DNA of 8,799 bases from Nitrososphaerales archaeon TH5893 (GCA_014523685.1 JAATVT010000226.1:1-8799), one strand, 5' to 3'; counted from the first letter of the stretch, positions 1 through 5,603 are shown. Numbers and translations are program-made. Notes: generated by a model not told the origin, from the letters alone.

Positions 1-399
1 CATTAACAGGTAAATCTCCTGTGATGCTGAAAGTAATATCTTTGCAAGTTCAATCATGTAAGGGGTTGGTTCTTTTATTTTGAACATTATGAGTTTATCA
101 GCACTTTCATCAACGTAGTTTACAATTTGATCTATTGAAGTTGTAAGTCTCGAGATATCTTCTCTATCTAAAGGTGTAACAAATGTTTGCGACGTAATAG
201 CGAATAAGTTATGAGTAATTTTATCACCTTCATGCTCTAGATCCTTAATCTTAGATTTTCGTTCTGTAAGAGCGTCAAAATGCGTCAAAAGTTCAACAAG
301 GGAGGAAGTTGCTGTTACTAGATTGGCTCCTTGATTTTCTAGTATATCAATAATGGTCTTGTCATTGGCCCTAACCCATGAAAGCCACCCGGTGCGCAT
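1..399 (-). CDS. DUF47 / PhoU-like phosphate transport accessory protein, C-terminus beyond window edge
   Basis: The minus strand is open for 133 codons from an ATG at 399 to the window edge with no stop, so the 3' end is missing. The helical protein begins MRTGWLSWVRANDK. It carries the acidic signature DLEHEGDKIT at residues 53-62 and PLDREDISRL at 76-85, followed by IDQIVNYVDESADK at 89-102. This order of acidic helices is typical of the DUF47 (PF01865) branch of the PhoU superfamily, usually about 210 aa. Known DUF47 genes are often paired with a low-affinity PiT phosphate permease, which would lie to the left if present here; that is inference. The next in-frame stop upstream is at 427-429 and no other start precedes the ATG. 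A TATA element lies about 38 bases upstream, implying a short leader. It is the third PhoU-superfamily gene of the window, separated from the pst block. Confident in the family, less so in its partner. Confidence 0.85.
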   Translation of the reverse strand, partial: MRTGWLSWVRANDKTIIDILENQGANLVTATSSLVELLTHFDALTERKSKIKDLEHEGDKITHNLFAITSQTFVTPLDREDISRLTTSIDQIVNYVDESADKLIMFKIKEPTPYMIELAKILLSASQEIYLLM

Positions 400-403
400 T
401 ATC

Positions 404-532
404 CTAACTAGCCAATTTGTTCTTACTTAGCACATATATAATACATGTGGGAGTCGGAGTTGATTTTGGTGTATCTCTTGGAGTCGGAGTATCTTTTGTT
501 GTTGGTGTGGGCATATCCGTTGGAAATGACAT
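404..532 (-). other. Small Thr/Pro-rich ORF (42 codons), possible gene remnant
   Basis: An ATG at 532 opens a 42-codon minus-strand ORF that stops at 404-406, just before the DUF47 start. The peptide has short Thr-Pro repeats, including MPTPTT, DTPTP, RDTP and STPTPT. These are encoded by a repeated DNA word, GGAGTCGGAGT on the plus strand at 449-459 and 479-489. It then changes to a hydrophobic and basic tail that overlaps the DUF47 TATA box. Thr/Pro-rich stretches are common as linkers or C-terminal tails of archaeal surface proteins, so this may be the remnant of a larger exported protein. No signal peptide is visible. The overlap with a promoter argues against a conserved gene; treat as a fragment or a chance ORF. 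Confidence 0.25.
431..444 (-). promoter_or_regulatory. TATA promoter of the DUF47 gene
   Basis: On the minus strand the sequence reads TATTATATATGTG, a good archaeal TATA box. Its centre is about 38 bases before the ATG at 399, predicting a transcript start near 412 and a leader of roughly 13 bases. The box is bracketed by the inverted pair CACAT (431-435) and ATGTG (445-449). Confidence 0.55.
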
Positions 533-867
533 TATTAGATTAATTATCTATAGGAGCAATTATTATAATCTTATAATCTTATTCTAATTTATTTAGATAG
601 GAAAGATAAATGTCGTCAATTATAGATGAATTGGTAGCAGAGAGAAAAAGGAGATCACGCCGAATGAAGTATGGGTTCTGTGTCCCTGTCTGTTCTGTCT
701 AATTTCTCCAATTGTTATTCTCCAAAAATTTTTTGCACATATTTGCTAATCAAATCATGAGGATCATAAATTGAATGTAGTATGTCCATCTTATCCGCTA
801 ACCTCTACCCAGAATTATAACATACCTGTCATTATTTCTTTTCCCAACAGATTTGATAATTATAAAC
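533..867. other. Intergenic stretch with no secure gene
   Basis: Nothing here makes a convincing gene. The stretch has a tandem TTATAATC TTATAATC (563-578) that could act as a TATA element. It is followed by a 30-codon plus-strand ORF (610-702) beginning MSSIIDELVAERKRR and ending with two cysteines. On the minus strand a 24-codon ORF (789 down to 715, MDILHSIYDPHDLISK...) has amino-acid composition like a real protein end. The frame before it is closed by a stop seven codons upstream. Both may be eroded gene ends. No tRNA, rRNA or long repeat was seen. Confidence 0.4.
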
Positions 868-1020
868 ATGACTGAGCAAGGGAAGAAGAAATAAGTAATG
901 ATAATTGGTGTAGGAATTATAGCAATAGGTTCATTGCTTCTTGTGCTAAATCATTTGTTATTCAATTCTCAGTTAGTAATCGTCGCTTTTAGATCCAGTG
1001 AAGTTTCTCAACTCAACTAA
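868..1020 (+). pseudogene. Small membrane-protein remnant with an internal stop
   Basis: An ATG at 868 gives MTEQGKKK followed by a TAA at 892-894. The same frame then continues VMIIGVGIIAIGSLLLVLNH and on to a stop at 1018-1020. The joined reading, a short basic N-terminus leading into about 20 hydrophobic residues, is the usual layout of an N-terminal membrane anchor or signal peptide, suggesting one nonsense mutation in a former gene. Alternatively, translation could restart at the ATG at 898 to make a 40-aa single-pass membrane peptide. An AT-rich TATA-like element (AATTATAACATA) lies at 813-824. No homolog is recognised, and no downstream soluble domain can be followed after 1020. Confidence 0.3.
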
Positions 1021-1118
1021 TATTTCCAATCCAGAATAGAATATGAGATCATAAGACATTCTACGAAAATTATTATGATATTCCCCATTTTGAGATAATT
1101 TTATTAGACAGCCCACTA

Positions 1119-1262
1119 ATGAAAGATACAGTGAAAAATAGTAGAACAAAAGTAACTTCTTCCTTTATTACCGACATTTTGGCGGCAGTAATTCTCACGC
1201 CGACTGCCAATCCCGTGTATATGTTCTCTTACCTTAGGAAGGAGAACAAAGGGACGCGATAG
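1119..1262 (+). CDS. Hypothetical 47-aa small protein upstream of the RTX-like gene
   Basis: The ATG at 1119 opens 47 codons ending in TAG at 1260-1262, two bases before the ATG of the RTX-like gene. The peptide has a basic N-terminus (MKDTVKNSRTK), a moderately hydrophobic middle (FITDILAAVILTPTANPVYM) and a basic tail (SYLRKENKGTR), like a very short membrane or leader peptide. TATA-like sequence (AGATAATTTTATTA) lies at 1093-1106, about 20 bases ahead, so a leaderless start is possible. The tight spacing could give translational coupling with the downstream gene, or the ORF may only be leader sequence of that mRNA. No family is recognised. Low confidence that it is expressed as protein. 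Confidence 0.3.
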   Translation: MKDTVKNSRTKVTSSFITDILAAVILTPTANPVYMFSYLRKENKGTR

Positions 1263-1264
1263 AA

Positions 1265-2197
1265 ATGACTAAGAAGATATCGGAAGACAAGGGATATACT
1301 TCAAAGATTAAGTCATCTGCAATTTTTGTTGCCTTCATACTTGTGGTCGGCACTGCGCTGCAAACAACAATGATTCTTTTTCCAGGACAAATACTAATCG
1401 AAGCATTTGCTGATGAGGTTATCGGAACTGATGGTGATGATGATATAAGCACTGGTAGTGAGGACGATTTTAACACTGGTGGTGGTGGGGATGATAATGT
1501 TGATAGTGATGGGGGATCCGATCTTAATACAGGAGATAACTTTGTAGGTGCTGGTGATGGTGGAGATGATACAATAGATAGTGGAGATGGAGATGATTTC
1601 AATACAGGAGATAATCTTCAGGGTAGTGGTATTGGTGGAGATGATACAATAGATAGTGGAGATGGAGATGATATCAATACAGGAGATAATGCATTTGGTG
1701 ATGGTGATGGTGGAGATGATACAATAGATAGTGGAGATGGAAATGATCAGAATGTCGGAGATAACTTTGTAGGTGCTGGTGATGGTGGAGATGATAAGAT
1801 AAACAGTGGCAAGGGAAATGATGTTAACTACGGAGATAACCTTGGCCAACTAGGCGGTGGGGCTGCTGGTGATGGTGGAAATGATAAGATAAACAGCGGA
1901 GAAGGAGATGATTTCAACGTTGGAGACAATGAACTTGGTGATGGTGATAGTGGGGATGATAAGATAAACAGCGGCAAGGGAGACGATCAAAATTTCGGAG
2001 ATAATGTAGATGGTTCTGGTGATGGAGACGATAAGATAAATGCTGGCCAGGGTGATGATATATCAAGTGGCGGTGACGGTTCAGACAAGTTCCAATGTGG
2101 AAGCGGAATTGACACAACAGATTTCGACGAAGCCGAAGGAGATAAGGCGACTGGGAACTGTGAAGACGTCGAAAAAGGAAATGGAAAGAACAAATAG
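1265..2197 (+). CDS. Exported Asp/Gly-rich RTX-like calcium-binding repeat protein
   Basis: The 310-aa product begins with a basic N-terminus, a hydrophobic core at about residues 18-45 and an AFA-D junction at 47-50. That reads as a signal peptide with a signal peptidase I site, or an uncleaved anchor. Residues 74-275 hold about eight repeats of 25 aa with the core GGDDxIxSGxGDDxNxGDN. These are glycine/aspartate nonapeptide-like units of the hemolysin-type (RTX) calcium-binding kind, which in known proteins form calcium-stabilised beta rolls. The last part, with FQCGSGIDTTDFDEAEGD and a second Cys at 299, resembles the capping end seen in archaeal members and could form a disulphide between C278 and C299. 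The protein is very acidic. No enzyme domain is present, so a surface or matrix role is inferred. The first in-frame start after the upstream stop at 1235-1237 is the ATG at 1265, and AAAGGGA at 1248-1254 may serve as ribosome site. A T-tract follows the stop. Confidence 0.8.
   Translation: MTKKISEDKGYTSKIKSSAIFVAFILVVGTALQTTMILFPGQILIEAFADEVIGTDGDDDISTGSEDDFNTGGGGDDNVDSDGGSDLNTGDNFVGAGDGGDDTIDSGDGDDFNTGDNLQGSGIGGDDTIDSGDGDDINTGDNAFGDGDGGDDTIDSGDGNDQNVGDNFVGAGDGGDDKINSGKGNDVNYGDNLGQLGGGAAGDGGNDKINSGEGDDFNVGDNELGDGDSGDDKINSGKGDDQNFGDNVDGSGDGDDKINAGQGDDISSGGDGSDKFQCGSGIDTTDFDEAEGDKATGNCEDVEKGNGKNK
1484..2023 (+). repeat. Tandem 75-bp coding repeats (seven units, degenerate)
   Basis: Seven in-frame units encode residues 74-98, 99-123, 124-148, 149-173, 174-203, 204-228 and 229-253. 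An eighth, imperfect unit continues from 254 and lacks one Gly. All are 25 codons except the fifth, which is 30 codons owing to a glycine/alanine-rich insertion around GQLGGGAAGD. Units 2-4 (1559-1783) are nearly identical in their first half at DNA level (GGAGATGATACAATAGATAG), while units 5-8 switch from DDTIDSG to DDKINSG. This pattern suggests recent local duplication of two sub-types. Confidence 0.85.
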
Positions 2198-2201
2198 AAG
2201 C

Positions 2202-2214
2202 CAATTTTTTTCTT
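2202..2214 (+). terminator. T-rich transcription terminator after the RTX-like gene
   Basis: Directly after the stop codon the plus strand runs CAATTTTTTTCTTT, with seven consecutive T then C and three T. Oligo-T tracts on the coding strand are the known intrinsic termination signal of archaeal RNA polymerase. No stem precedes it. Confidence 0.55.
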
Positions 2215-2244
2215 TATAATCCATCTCAGATTGCGCACTTTCAG

Positions 2245-2264
2245 GAGAGCGAAAATTCGCTCTT
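2245..2264. repeat. Inverted repeat GAGCGAA/TTCGCTC
   Basis: AGAGCGAA and TTCGCTCT face each other almost without a spacer (2246-2253 and 2256-2263), with a further G-T pair outside. The transcript could form a short GC-containing hairpin. It lies about 35 bases beyond the T-tract terminator, so it may protect or mark a 3' end, or be a protein-binding palindrome. Function unknown. Confidence 0.5.
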
Positions 2265-2283
2265 ATGATACCCAAACAATTAA

Positions 2284-2427
2284 CCGTATGATGATGTCAT
2301 AGATCTACCCGCAACTAGGACTAATATTATAAGAAAAGTTGGTCAAATTCTAGGTAGGAGTCTTGCTATCGCTACTTTGATGTTTATAATTGCTTTTGGA
2401 ATATTACAGTATCACCTTTTATGCTGA
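2284..2427 (+). other. Hydrophobic ORF fragment without a start codon
   Basis: Between a TAA at 2281-2283 and a TGA at 2425-2427 the frame reads like protein. A basic stretch (TRTNIIRKVGQILGRS) is followed by about 17 hydrophobic residues (LAIATLMFIIAFGILQ). No ATG, GTG or TTG is placed where a full gene could begin. A different frame carries on from an ATG at 2421 with more hydrophobic residues (MLIIGHLFYPELIIGFF), as expected if a frameshift had split a two-helix membrane protein. It is best read as gene debris; no homolog is named. Confidence 0.25.
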
Positions 2428-2488
2428 TAATTGGACATCTATTTTATCCAGAATTAATAATCGGATTCTTTTGTGATAAGGAAGGTTT

Positions 2489-2508
2489 TGCTAGTATTTT
2501 GACTAGCA
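2489..2508. repeat. Short inverted repeat TGCTAGT-N6-ACTAGCA
   Basis: A perfect 7-bp inverted repeat with a 6-base spacer (ATTTTG). It sits about 15 bases before the TAA that interrupts the PRC-barrel-like frame. It could be a hairpin or an operator for the small ORF downstream; nothing further supports either. Confidence 0.4.
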
Positions 2509-2549
2509 GATTGTACATCGGCTAATGTGTATTTACCGCTGATGGCAGT

Positions 2550-2744
2550 ATGATCGGTAATATACTGATAATTTTGAAAGGATCATTTTTAGTAAGATCA
2601 ATTAAGGGAACATTCGTCACGTATTATGATATTCCGCTTAGAGAAATAAAACAAATACTGGGCAATTGTGTTACTCTACATCCTTTTAAGAATGTGATAT
2701 TGCAAAAATATATGAAATCGACAAAAAGAATTTGGGAAGAATAA
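2550..2744 (+). CDS. Short PRC-barrel-like protein, probably 5'-truncated (pseudogene candidate)
   Basis: The ATG at 2550 gives a 64-aa product. The domain appears to start earlier in the same frame. Codons from 2526 read CVFTADGSMIGNI, which with the preceding Gly resembles the first strands of a PRC-barrel/DUF2171-type fold (xGxxVxTxDGxxIGxI). These are followed by the YYDIPLREIKQI segment and a closing strand (CVTLHPFKNVILQKYM). A TAA at 2523-2525 cuts the frame exactly at the expected beginning, after TSRLYIG, and the frame upstream stays open back to 2358. A single nonsense mutation in a small gene therefore explains the picture. The 64-aa remainder would lack the first strand. The PRC-like assignment is by eye and tentative. 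Known small PRC-barrel proteins are adaptor-like beta-barrels with no catalytic activity. Confidence 0.4.
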   Translation: MIGNILIILKGSFLVRSIKGTFVTYYDIPLREIKQILGNCVTLHPFKNVILQKYMKSTKRIWEE

Positions 2745-2813
2745 TAGCGAGATCGTTTCATCGGAAGAATACTAAGAAGCAAGTTCTCACTAGGCAAATT
2801 ATCTTTACCTCTG

Positions 2814-3317
2814 CTAACCCTTGGATATTAGTCTCAAAAGTCGGGGGGTAATAAGCCACCTCAATTCTCCTTTGAGTTTTGGGGCTACAGCCATAACTCT
2901 AATTCTTAGAATACCGCCTTTCTTGAGATCTATTCGTACATGCTTTTCGTCTGTCACAATTTCGCTTACCATTTCGCTAAGGTATGGATTATGCCCAACT
3001 AACAATATTGACGTTCCTTCTTTAAACGACGATAGGTTTTGATAAAGAGCTGTCTTATGTCCTTCCGGAGACAATTCTCGCAGCTGCCGTATCTCCTTTT
3101 GTGCCTTGAATTCTTTCGCTACGATATCAGCAGTTTGACGTGCACGTTTTAGAGGACTCGTGAGAATAACATCAAATCTAACTCCCATTTTTCTAAGAGC
3201 TTTAGAAATGACAATCATCTCTTTCTCACCGGCCACTGTCAACGGTCTCTTAGAGTCGCTACCTCCAGAGGGAATGGTTTTTCCCGCTTCCCCATGTCTC
3301 AAAACAAAAAGATCCAT
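2814..3317 (-). CDS. sixA: SixA-type phosphohistidine phosphatase (histidine phosphatase superfamily)
   Basis: The 167-aa protein, counted from the ATG at 3317, is a compact histidine phosphatase of normal SixA length. It shows LRHGEA near the N-terminus (Arg7, His8 nucleophile, Glu10), the TSPLKRARQTADI segment with the phosphate-binding Arg58, and LLVGHNPYLSE with the second His109. Family members remove phosphate from phosphohistidine, for example on HPt domains of phosphorelays, or act on small phosphoesters. A TTG at 3323 in the same frame could also start, but the ATG is preferred because the TATA box at 3343-3353 predicts a transcript starting near 3323. It is transcribed divergently from pstC, sharing a roughly 270-base intergenic region containing an ACTATATAG half-site. 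A role in resetting histidine-based signalling during phosphate limitation is inference. No histidine kinase is encoded nearby. Confidence 0.85.
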   Translation of the reverse strand: MDLFVLRHGEAGKTIPSGGSDSKRPLTVAGEKEMIVISKALRKMGVRFDVILTSPLKRARQTADIVAKEFKAQKEIRQLRELSPEGHKTALYQNLSSFKEGTSILLVGHNPYLSEMVSEIVTDEKHVRIDLKKGGILRIRVMAVAPKLKGELRWLITPRLLRLISKG

Positions 3318-3342
3318 AACCAATTTGGAATTTTGATAACGG

Positions 3343-3353
3343 GAATATATTTG
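3343..3353 (-). promoter_or_regulatory. TATA promoter of sixA
   Basis: On the minus strand AAATATATTCC is centred 31 bases before the preferred ATG (3317), predicting a leader of only a few bases. This supports the ATG over the TTG at 3323. Confidence 0.55.
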
Positions 3354-3384
3354 GAGCCCACGGATCTTTGCGATGATTAATTTA

Positions 3385-3394
3385 TACTATATAG
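3385..3394. promoter_or_regulatory. ACTATATAG half-site between sixA and pstC
   Basis: TACTATATAG matches the left arm of the palindromes found before pstC, pstB and the AbrB-PhoU gene, but no matching right arm follows. It is about 32 bases upstream of the sixA TATA box, a position suited to a regulator of sixA. It could also be a TATA box for a rightward transcript. Confidence 0.35.
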
Positions 3395-3507
3395 ACGATG
3401 AAGATATTGGCAACCAAATAAAGAGAATCAGTAGACGGAATTGGCCACATCGAATTAATCTCTTTTGGACTGACTGATTCTGCCCTGGGATATGCTCTTC
3501 CCCATGA

Positions 3508-3527
3508 ACTATATAGATCTATATTAA
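3508..3527. promoter_or_regulatory. pstC promoter palindrome (candidate phosphate operator / TATA region)
   Basis: ACTATATAGATCTATATT holds a perfect 14-bp palindrome ATATAGATCTATAT (3511-3524). The left arm equals that of the sites before pstB and the AbrB-PhoU gene; the right arm TATATT matches TATAGT at five of six bases with a 6-base spacer. The TATA-like core lies about 70 bases before the ATG at 3585, predicting a start near 3541 and a leader that includes the Shine-Dalgarno-like GAGG. A protein bound here would block TBP. The operator role is inferred. Confidence 0.5.
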
Positions 3528-3572
3528 CCCTGTAGGATACATAAATTAGTACATTTATCATTTGTGAAAAAT

Positions 3573-3576
3573 GAGG
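3573..3576 (+). promoter_or_regulatory. Ribosome binding site deciding the pstC start
   Basis: GAGG, within GAGGCGGT, ends 8 bases before the ATG at 3585. It lies inside the frame that would be used if the GTG at 3564 were the start. That GTG has no such motif, which favours the ATG. Confidence 0.4.
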
Positions 3577-3584
3577 CGGTACCT

Positions 3585-4592
3585 ATGAATTCTGCAACCC
3601 TTAAAGACGATCATCAAGAACGTAGAAAGAAACTTTCCAATCTTCTGCTAAGTAAAAAAAAGCCTATGGATAGGGCGTTCTTTGGGATAGTCCTTGGAGC
3701 AGCCGGCTATACTCTATTCCTGGTAGCTCTCATTGTATATGCTGTGGGAGATGGTTCCACCGAAATTTTCTCTTATGAGGGCCTGGAATTCTTTACGGGT
3801 ACAGACTGGAACGCTGTATACGGCCGTGAGGCCTTTGGAGCACTTCCTTATATTATCGGAACGTTGGTTACAGCCGGAATCGCTATGGTGATAGGAGTTC
3901 CTGTGAGTATTGGTATAGCAGTTTTTCTTTCTGAGATTTCTCCTCCTAGGATATCTACCCCTCTCTCTTTTGTAATAGAATTATTAGCAGCCGTCCCGAG
4001 TATCGTTTATGGTCTATGGGCTCTTTTTGTTTTCAGGTTCTGGATAGTTGATCTTATTGAAAAACCTCTGTACAATGCCTTCGGAGATTGGATCCCCTTT
4101 TTTGGAAAGACTCCCTTTGGTCTAGACGTGTTTACTGCTGGTATAGTCTTATCAATTATGATAATTCCTATAATCTCAGCTATCTCAAGGGAACTCTTGA
4201 AAGCGGTTCCTGATACGCAGCGAGAAGCTGCTTATAGCCTTGGTGCTACACGTTGGGAAACATTAAGAATAGCAGTGTTTCCATATGTCAAATCTGGTTT
4301 GTTCGGGGCTGCGTTCCTTGGACTTGGAAGGGCCGTGGGCGAGACAATACTAGTAACCATGGTTATAGGAAATGCTGTTGGAGTTAATGCTATACCTACT
4401 TCCCTATTTTCTCAAAGCCAAACATTGGCGAGCGTGATTGCCAACGAGTTTAATGAGGCAGCATCAAGTTTACATCTCTCAGCATTAATTGGGTTAGGCG
4501 TAGTATTACTAATGCTTACAATGGCTATCAATATTGGTGGCATGCTACTTTTATCAAGAATGGTAAAGGTTAGTCCTGGAGTTAGAGAATAA
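3585..4592 (+). CDS. pstC: Phosphate ABC transporter permease PstC
   Basis: This is one of the two membrane subunits forming the phosphate channel of the PstSCAB importer. From the ATG at 3585 it has 335 aa; a GTG at 3564 would add seven. After a charged cytoplasmic N-terminus of about 30 residues there are six predicted membrane segments (about 32-53, 88-115, 129-155, 183-201, 238-263, 298-324). The family signatures are present: LLAAVPSIVYGLW at 133-145, the EAA loop EAAYSLGATRWETLRIAVFP at 214-233 that docks on PstB, and GLGRAVGET at 246-254, a conserved PstC region. Its TAA overlaps the pstA ATG by one base (TAATG), so the two are translated together. It is preceded by the palindromic promoter at 3508-3527, divergent from sixA. 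No binding-protein gene (pstS) lies upstream, where it is commonly found. Confidence 0.93.
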   Translation: MNSATLKDDHQERRKKLSNLLLSKKKPMDRAFFGIVLGAAGYTLFLVALIVYAVGDGSTEIFSYEGLEFFTGTDWNAVYGREAFGALPYIIGTLVTAGIAMVIGVPVSIGIAVFLSEISPPRISTPLSFVIELLAAVPSIVYGLWALFVFRFWIVDLIEKPLYNAFGDWIPFFGKTPFGLDVFTAGIVLSIMIIPIISAISRELLKAVPDTQREAAYSLGATRWETLRIAVFPYVKSGLFGAAFLGLGRAVGETILVTMVIGNAVGVNAIPTSLFSQSQTLASVIANEFNEAASSLHLSALIGLGVVLLMLTMAINIGGMLLLSRMVKVSPGVRE

Positions 4593-5518
4593 TGGAAAAG
4601 ATCCAACAGGAAAAAGCAAATCTAAAGTACCAACTACAGAATACTATGGAACGAAAGTCTTCAAGGAAAAGAAAAATAAATAAACTCGTTACTATTTTGT
4701 GTATTATTTGTGTGGGCCTGGCCATTGTCCCATTAGGAAGCATTTTGTTCGAAGTAATAAAAAATGGTGTTTCCGCACTAAGCGTGGAATTCTTGACACA
4801 AAGACCTGGGTCGATGATCTCTGGAAGGGGTGGTATTGGTCCTGCTATTCAAGGGACCTTGATAACAGTAGGAATTGCCTCAATAATAGCCGCCCCCGTG
4901 GGTATTTTTGCAGGAATCTATTTAGCTGAATTTGCAGGCAATGGCCCTTTACCTCATGCCGTCCGGTTTTTTAATGACGTCTTGACTGGGCTTCCTTCAA
5001 TAGTTTTAGGAATAGTAGGATATATCGTAATTGTGTTGGTAATAGGATCTTTTTCTGTCTGGGCTGGATCTTTTGCATTATCAATCATAATGATTCCTAT
5101 TGTAGTGCGGGTCACGGAGGAGAGTCTGAAAGTAGTGCCCAATTCGATAAGAGAGGCAGGATATTCATTAGGGATTCCCAAGTGGAAGATAACATTGCAC
5201 ATAACGCTCAAGACTGCCTTTAGTGGTGTTTTAACTGGGATAGTTATAGGGATTTCGAGGATTGCAGGTGAAACGGCTCCACTTATTATGACTATACTTG
5301 GAACAAGCCTCTTTTTCACTGGTTTCGACGACCCAGTCGATGCTTTACCCCTTAGAATTTGGAGATTGGCATCTCAACCCTATGACTCAGCTCATGCTCA
5401 AGGATGGGCAGCAGCCCTAATTCTCATACTGATAGTCCTTCTCTTTAGCGTAACACTTCGCTTGTTGGCCGCGAGAAAGGGATTCAAAGTAAGAGTAATT
5501 CGATATAGCAATGTATGA
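4592..5518 (+). CDS. pstA: Phosphate ABC transporter permease PstA
   Basis: Second permease subunit of the phosphate importer, 308 aa. A basic N-terminus with several Lys/Arg clusters (residues 1-31) precedes six predicted membrane segments (about 31-55, 85-112, 128-152, 158-175, 212-241, 272-294). Diagnostic motifs are LTGLPSIVLGIVGY at 131-144, the EAA loop REAGYSLGIPKWKITLHIT at 187-205, and SRIAGETAPLIMT at 222-234, characteristic of PstA. The start overlaps the pstC stop (TAATG). An internal Met19 is a possible alternative start that would shorten the basic tail, but the overlapping ATG fits operon coupling. An 85-base gap containing its own palindrome separates it from pstB, so pstB may have an additional promoter. 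Confidence 0.93.
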   Translation: MEKIQQEKANLKYQLQNTMERKSSRKRKINKLVTILCIICVGLAIVPLGSILFEVIKNGVSALSVEFLTQRPGSMISGRGGIGPAIQGTLITVGIASIIAAPVGIFAGIYLAEFAGNGPLPHAVRFFNDVLTGLPSIVLGIVGYIVIVLVIGSFSVWAGSFALSIIMIPIVVRVTEESLKVVPNSIREAGYSLGIPKWKITLHITLKTAFSGVLTGIVIGISRIAGETAPLIMTILGTSLFFTGFDDPVDALPLRIWRLASQPYDSAHAQGWAAALILILIVLLFSVTLRLLAARKGFKVRVIRYSNV

Positions 5519-5547
5519 GATAGTGAAATACACATAGAGTATATATC

Positions 5548-5566
5548 ACTATACGATCTATATAGT
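5548..5566. promoter_or_regulatory. pstB promoter palindrome ACTATA-N7-TATAGT
   Basis: ACTATACGATCTATATAGT has perfect 6-bp arms (5548-5553 and 5561-5566) separated by 7 bases, the same geometry as the site before the AbrB-PhoU gene. The right half contains CTATATAG, which could serve as TATA box about 45 bases before the pstB ATG and give a leader near 17 bases. The site lies in the pstA-pstB gap, so it could set pstB and downstream expression independently of pstCA. Confidence 0.55.
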
Positions 5567-5603
5567 AAAGGCATATCTAATTAGGCTGTTAAGCGAGTAT
5601 GAT

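Noticed and set aside
610..702. 30-codon plus-strand ORF after a tandem TTATAATC
   Set aside because: Spacing to the AT-rich element is promoter-like, but the peptide matches nothing recognised and its length is expected by chance in such DNA; recorded only in the gap description.
715..789. Minus-strand 24-codon ORF with protein-like composition
   Set aside because: Too short, with a stop seven codons upstream of its ATG and no promoter or ribosome site; may be a gene end fragment but cannot be supported as a gene.
1234..1849. Long open frames on the minus strand opposite the RTX-like gene
   Set aside because: They are low-complexity Ser/Pro or Ile/Ser/Thr translations that simply mirror the Gly/Asp repeats on the other strand; no start signal or promoter supports them.
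1484..2023. CRISPR-like array
   Set aside because: The 75-bp repeats are contiguous, in frame and encode a protein; there are no unique spacers between identical repeats and no cas genes.
2081..2275. Short minus-strand ORF over the end of the RTX-like gene
   Set aside because: It crosses the T-tract terminator and the coding region of the opposite strand and has no recognisable motif.
3564..3584. GTG start for pstC seven codons upstream
   Set aside because: The ATG at 3585 has a GAGG motif at suitable spacing, while the GTG has none; it remains possible but is less likely.
4699..5319. Additional open frames inside pstA on both strands
   Set aside because: They overlap a clearly assigned permease in other frames and show no family motif; shadows of the real gene.
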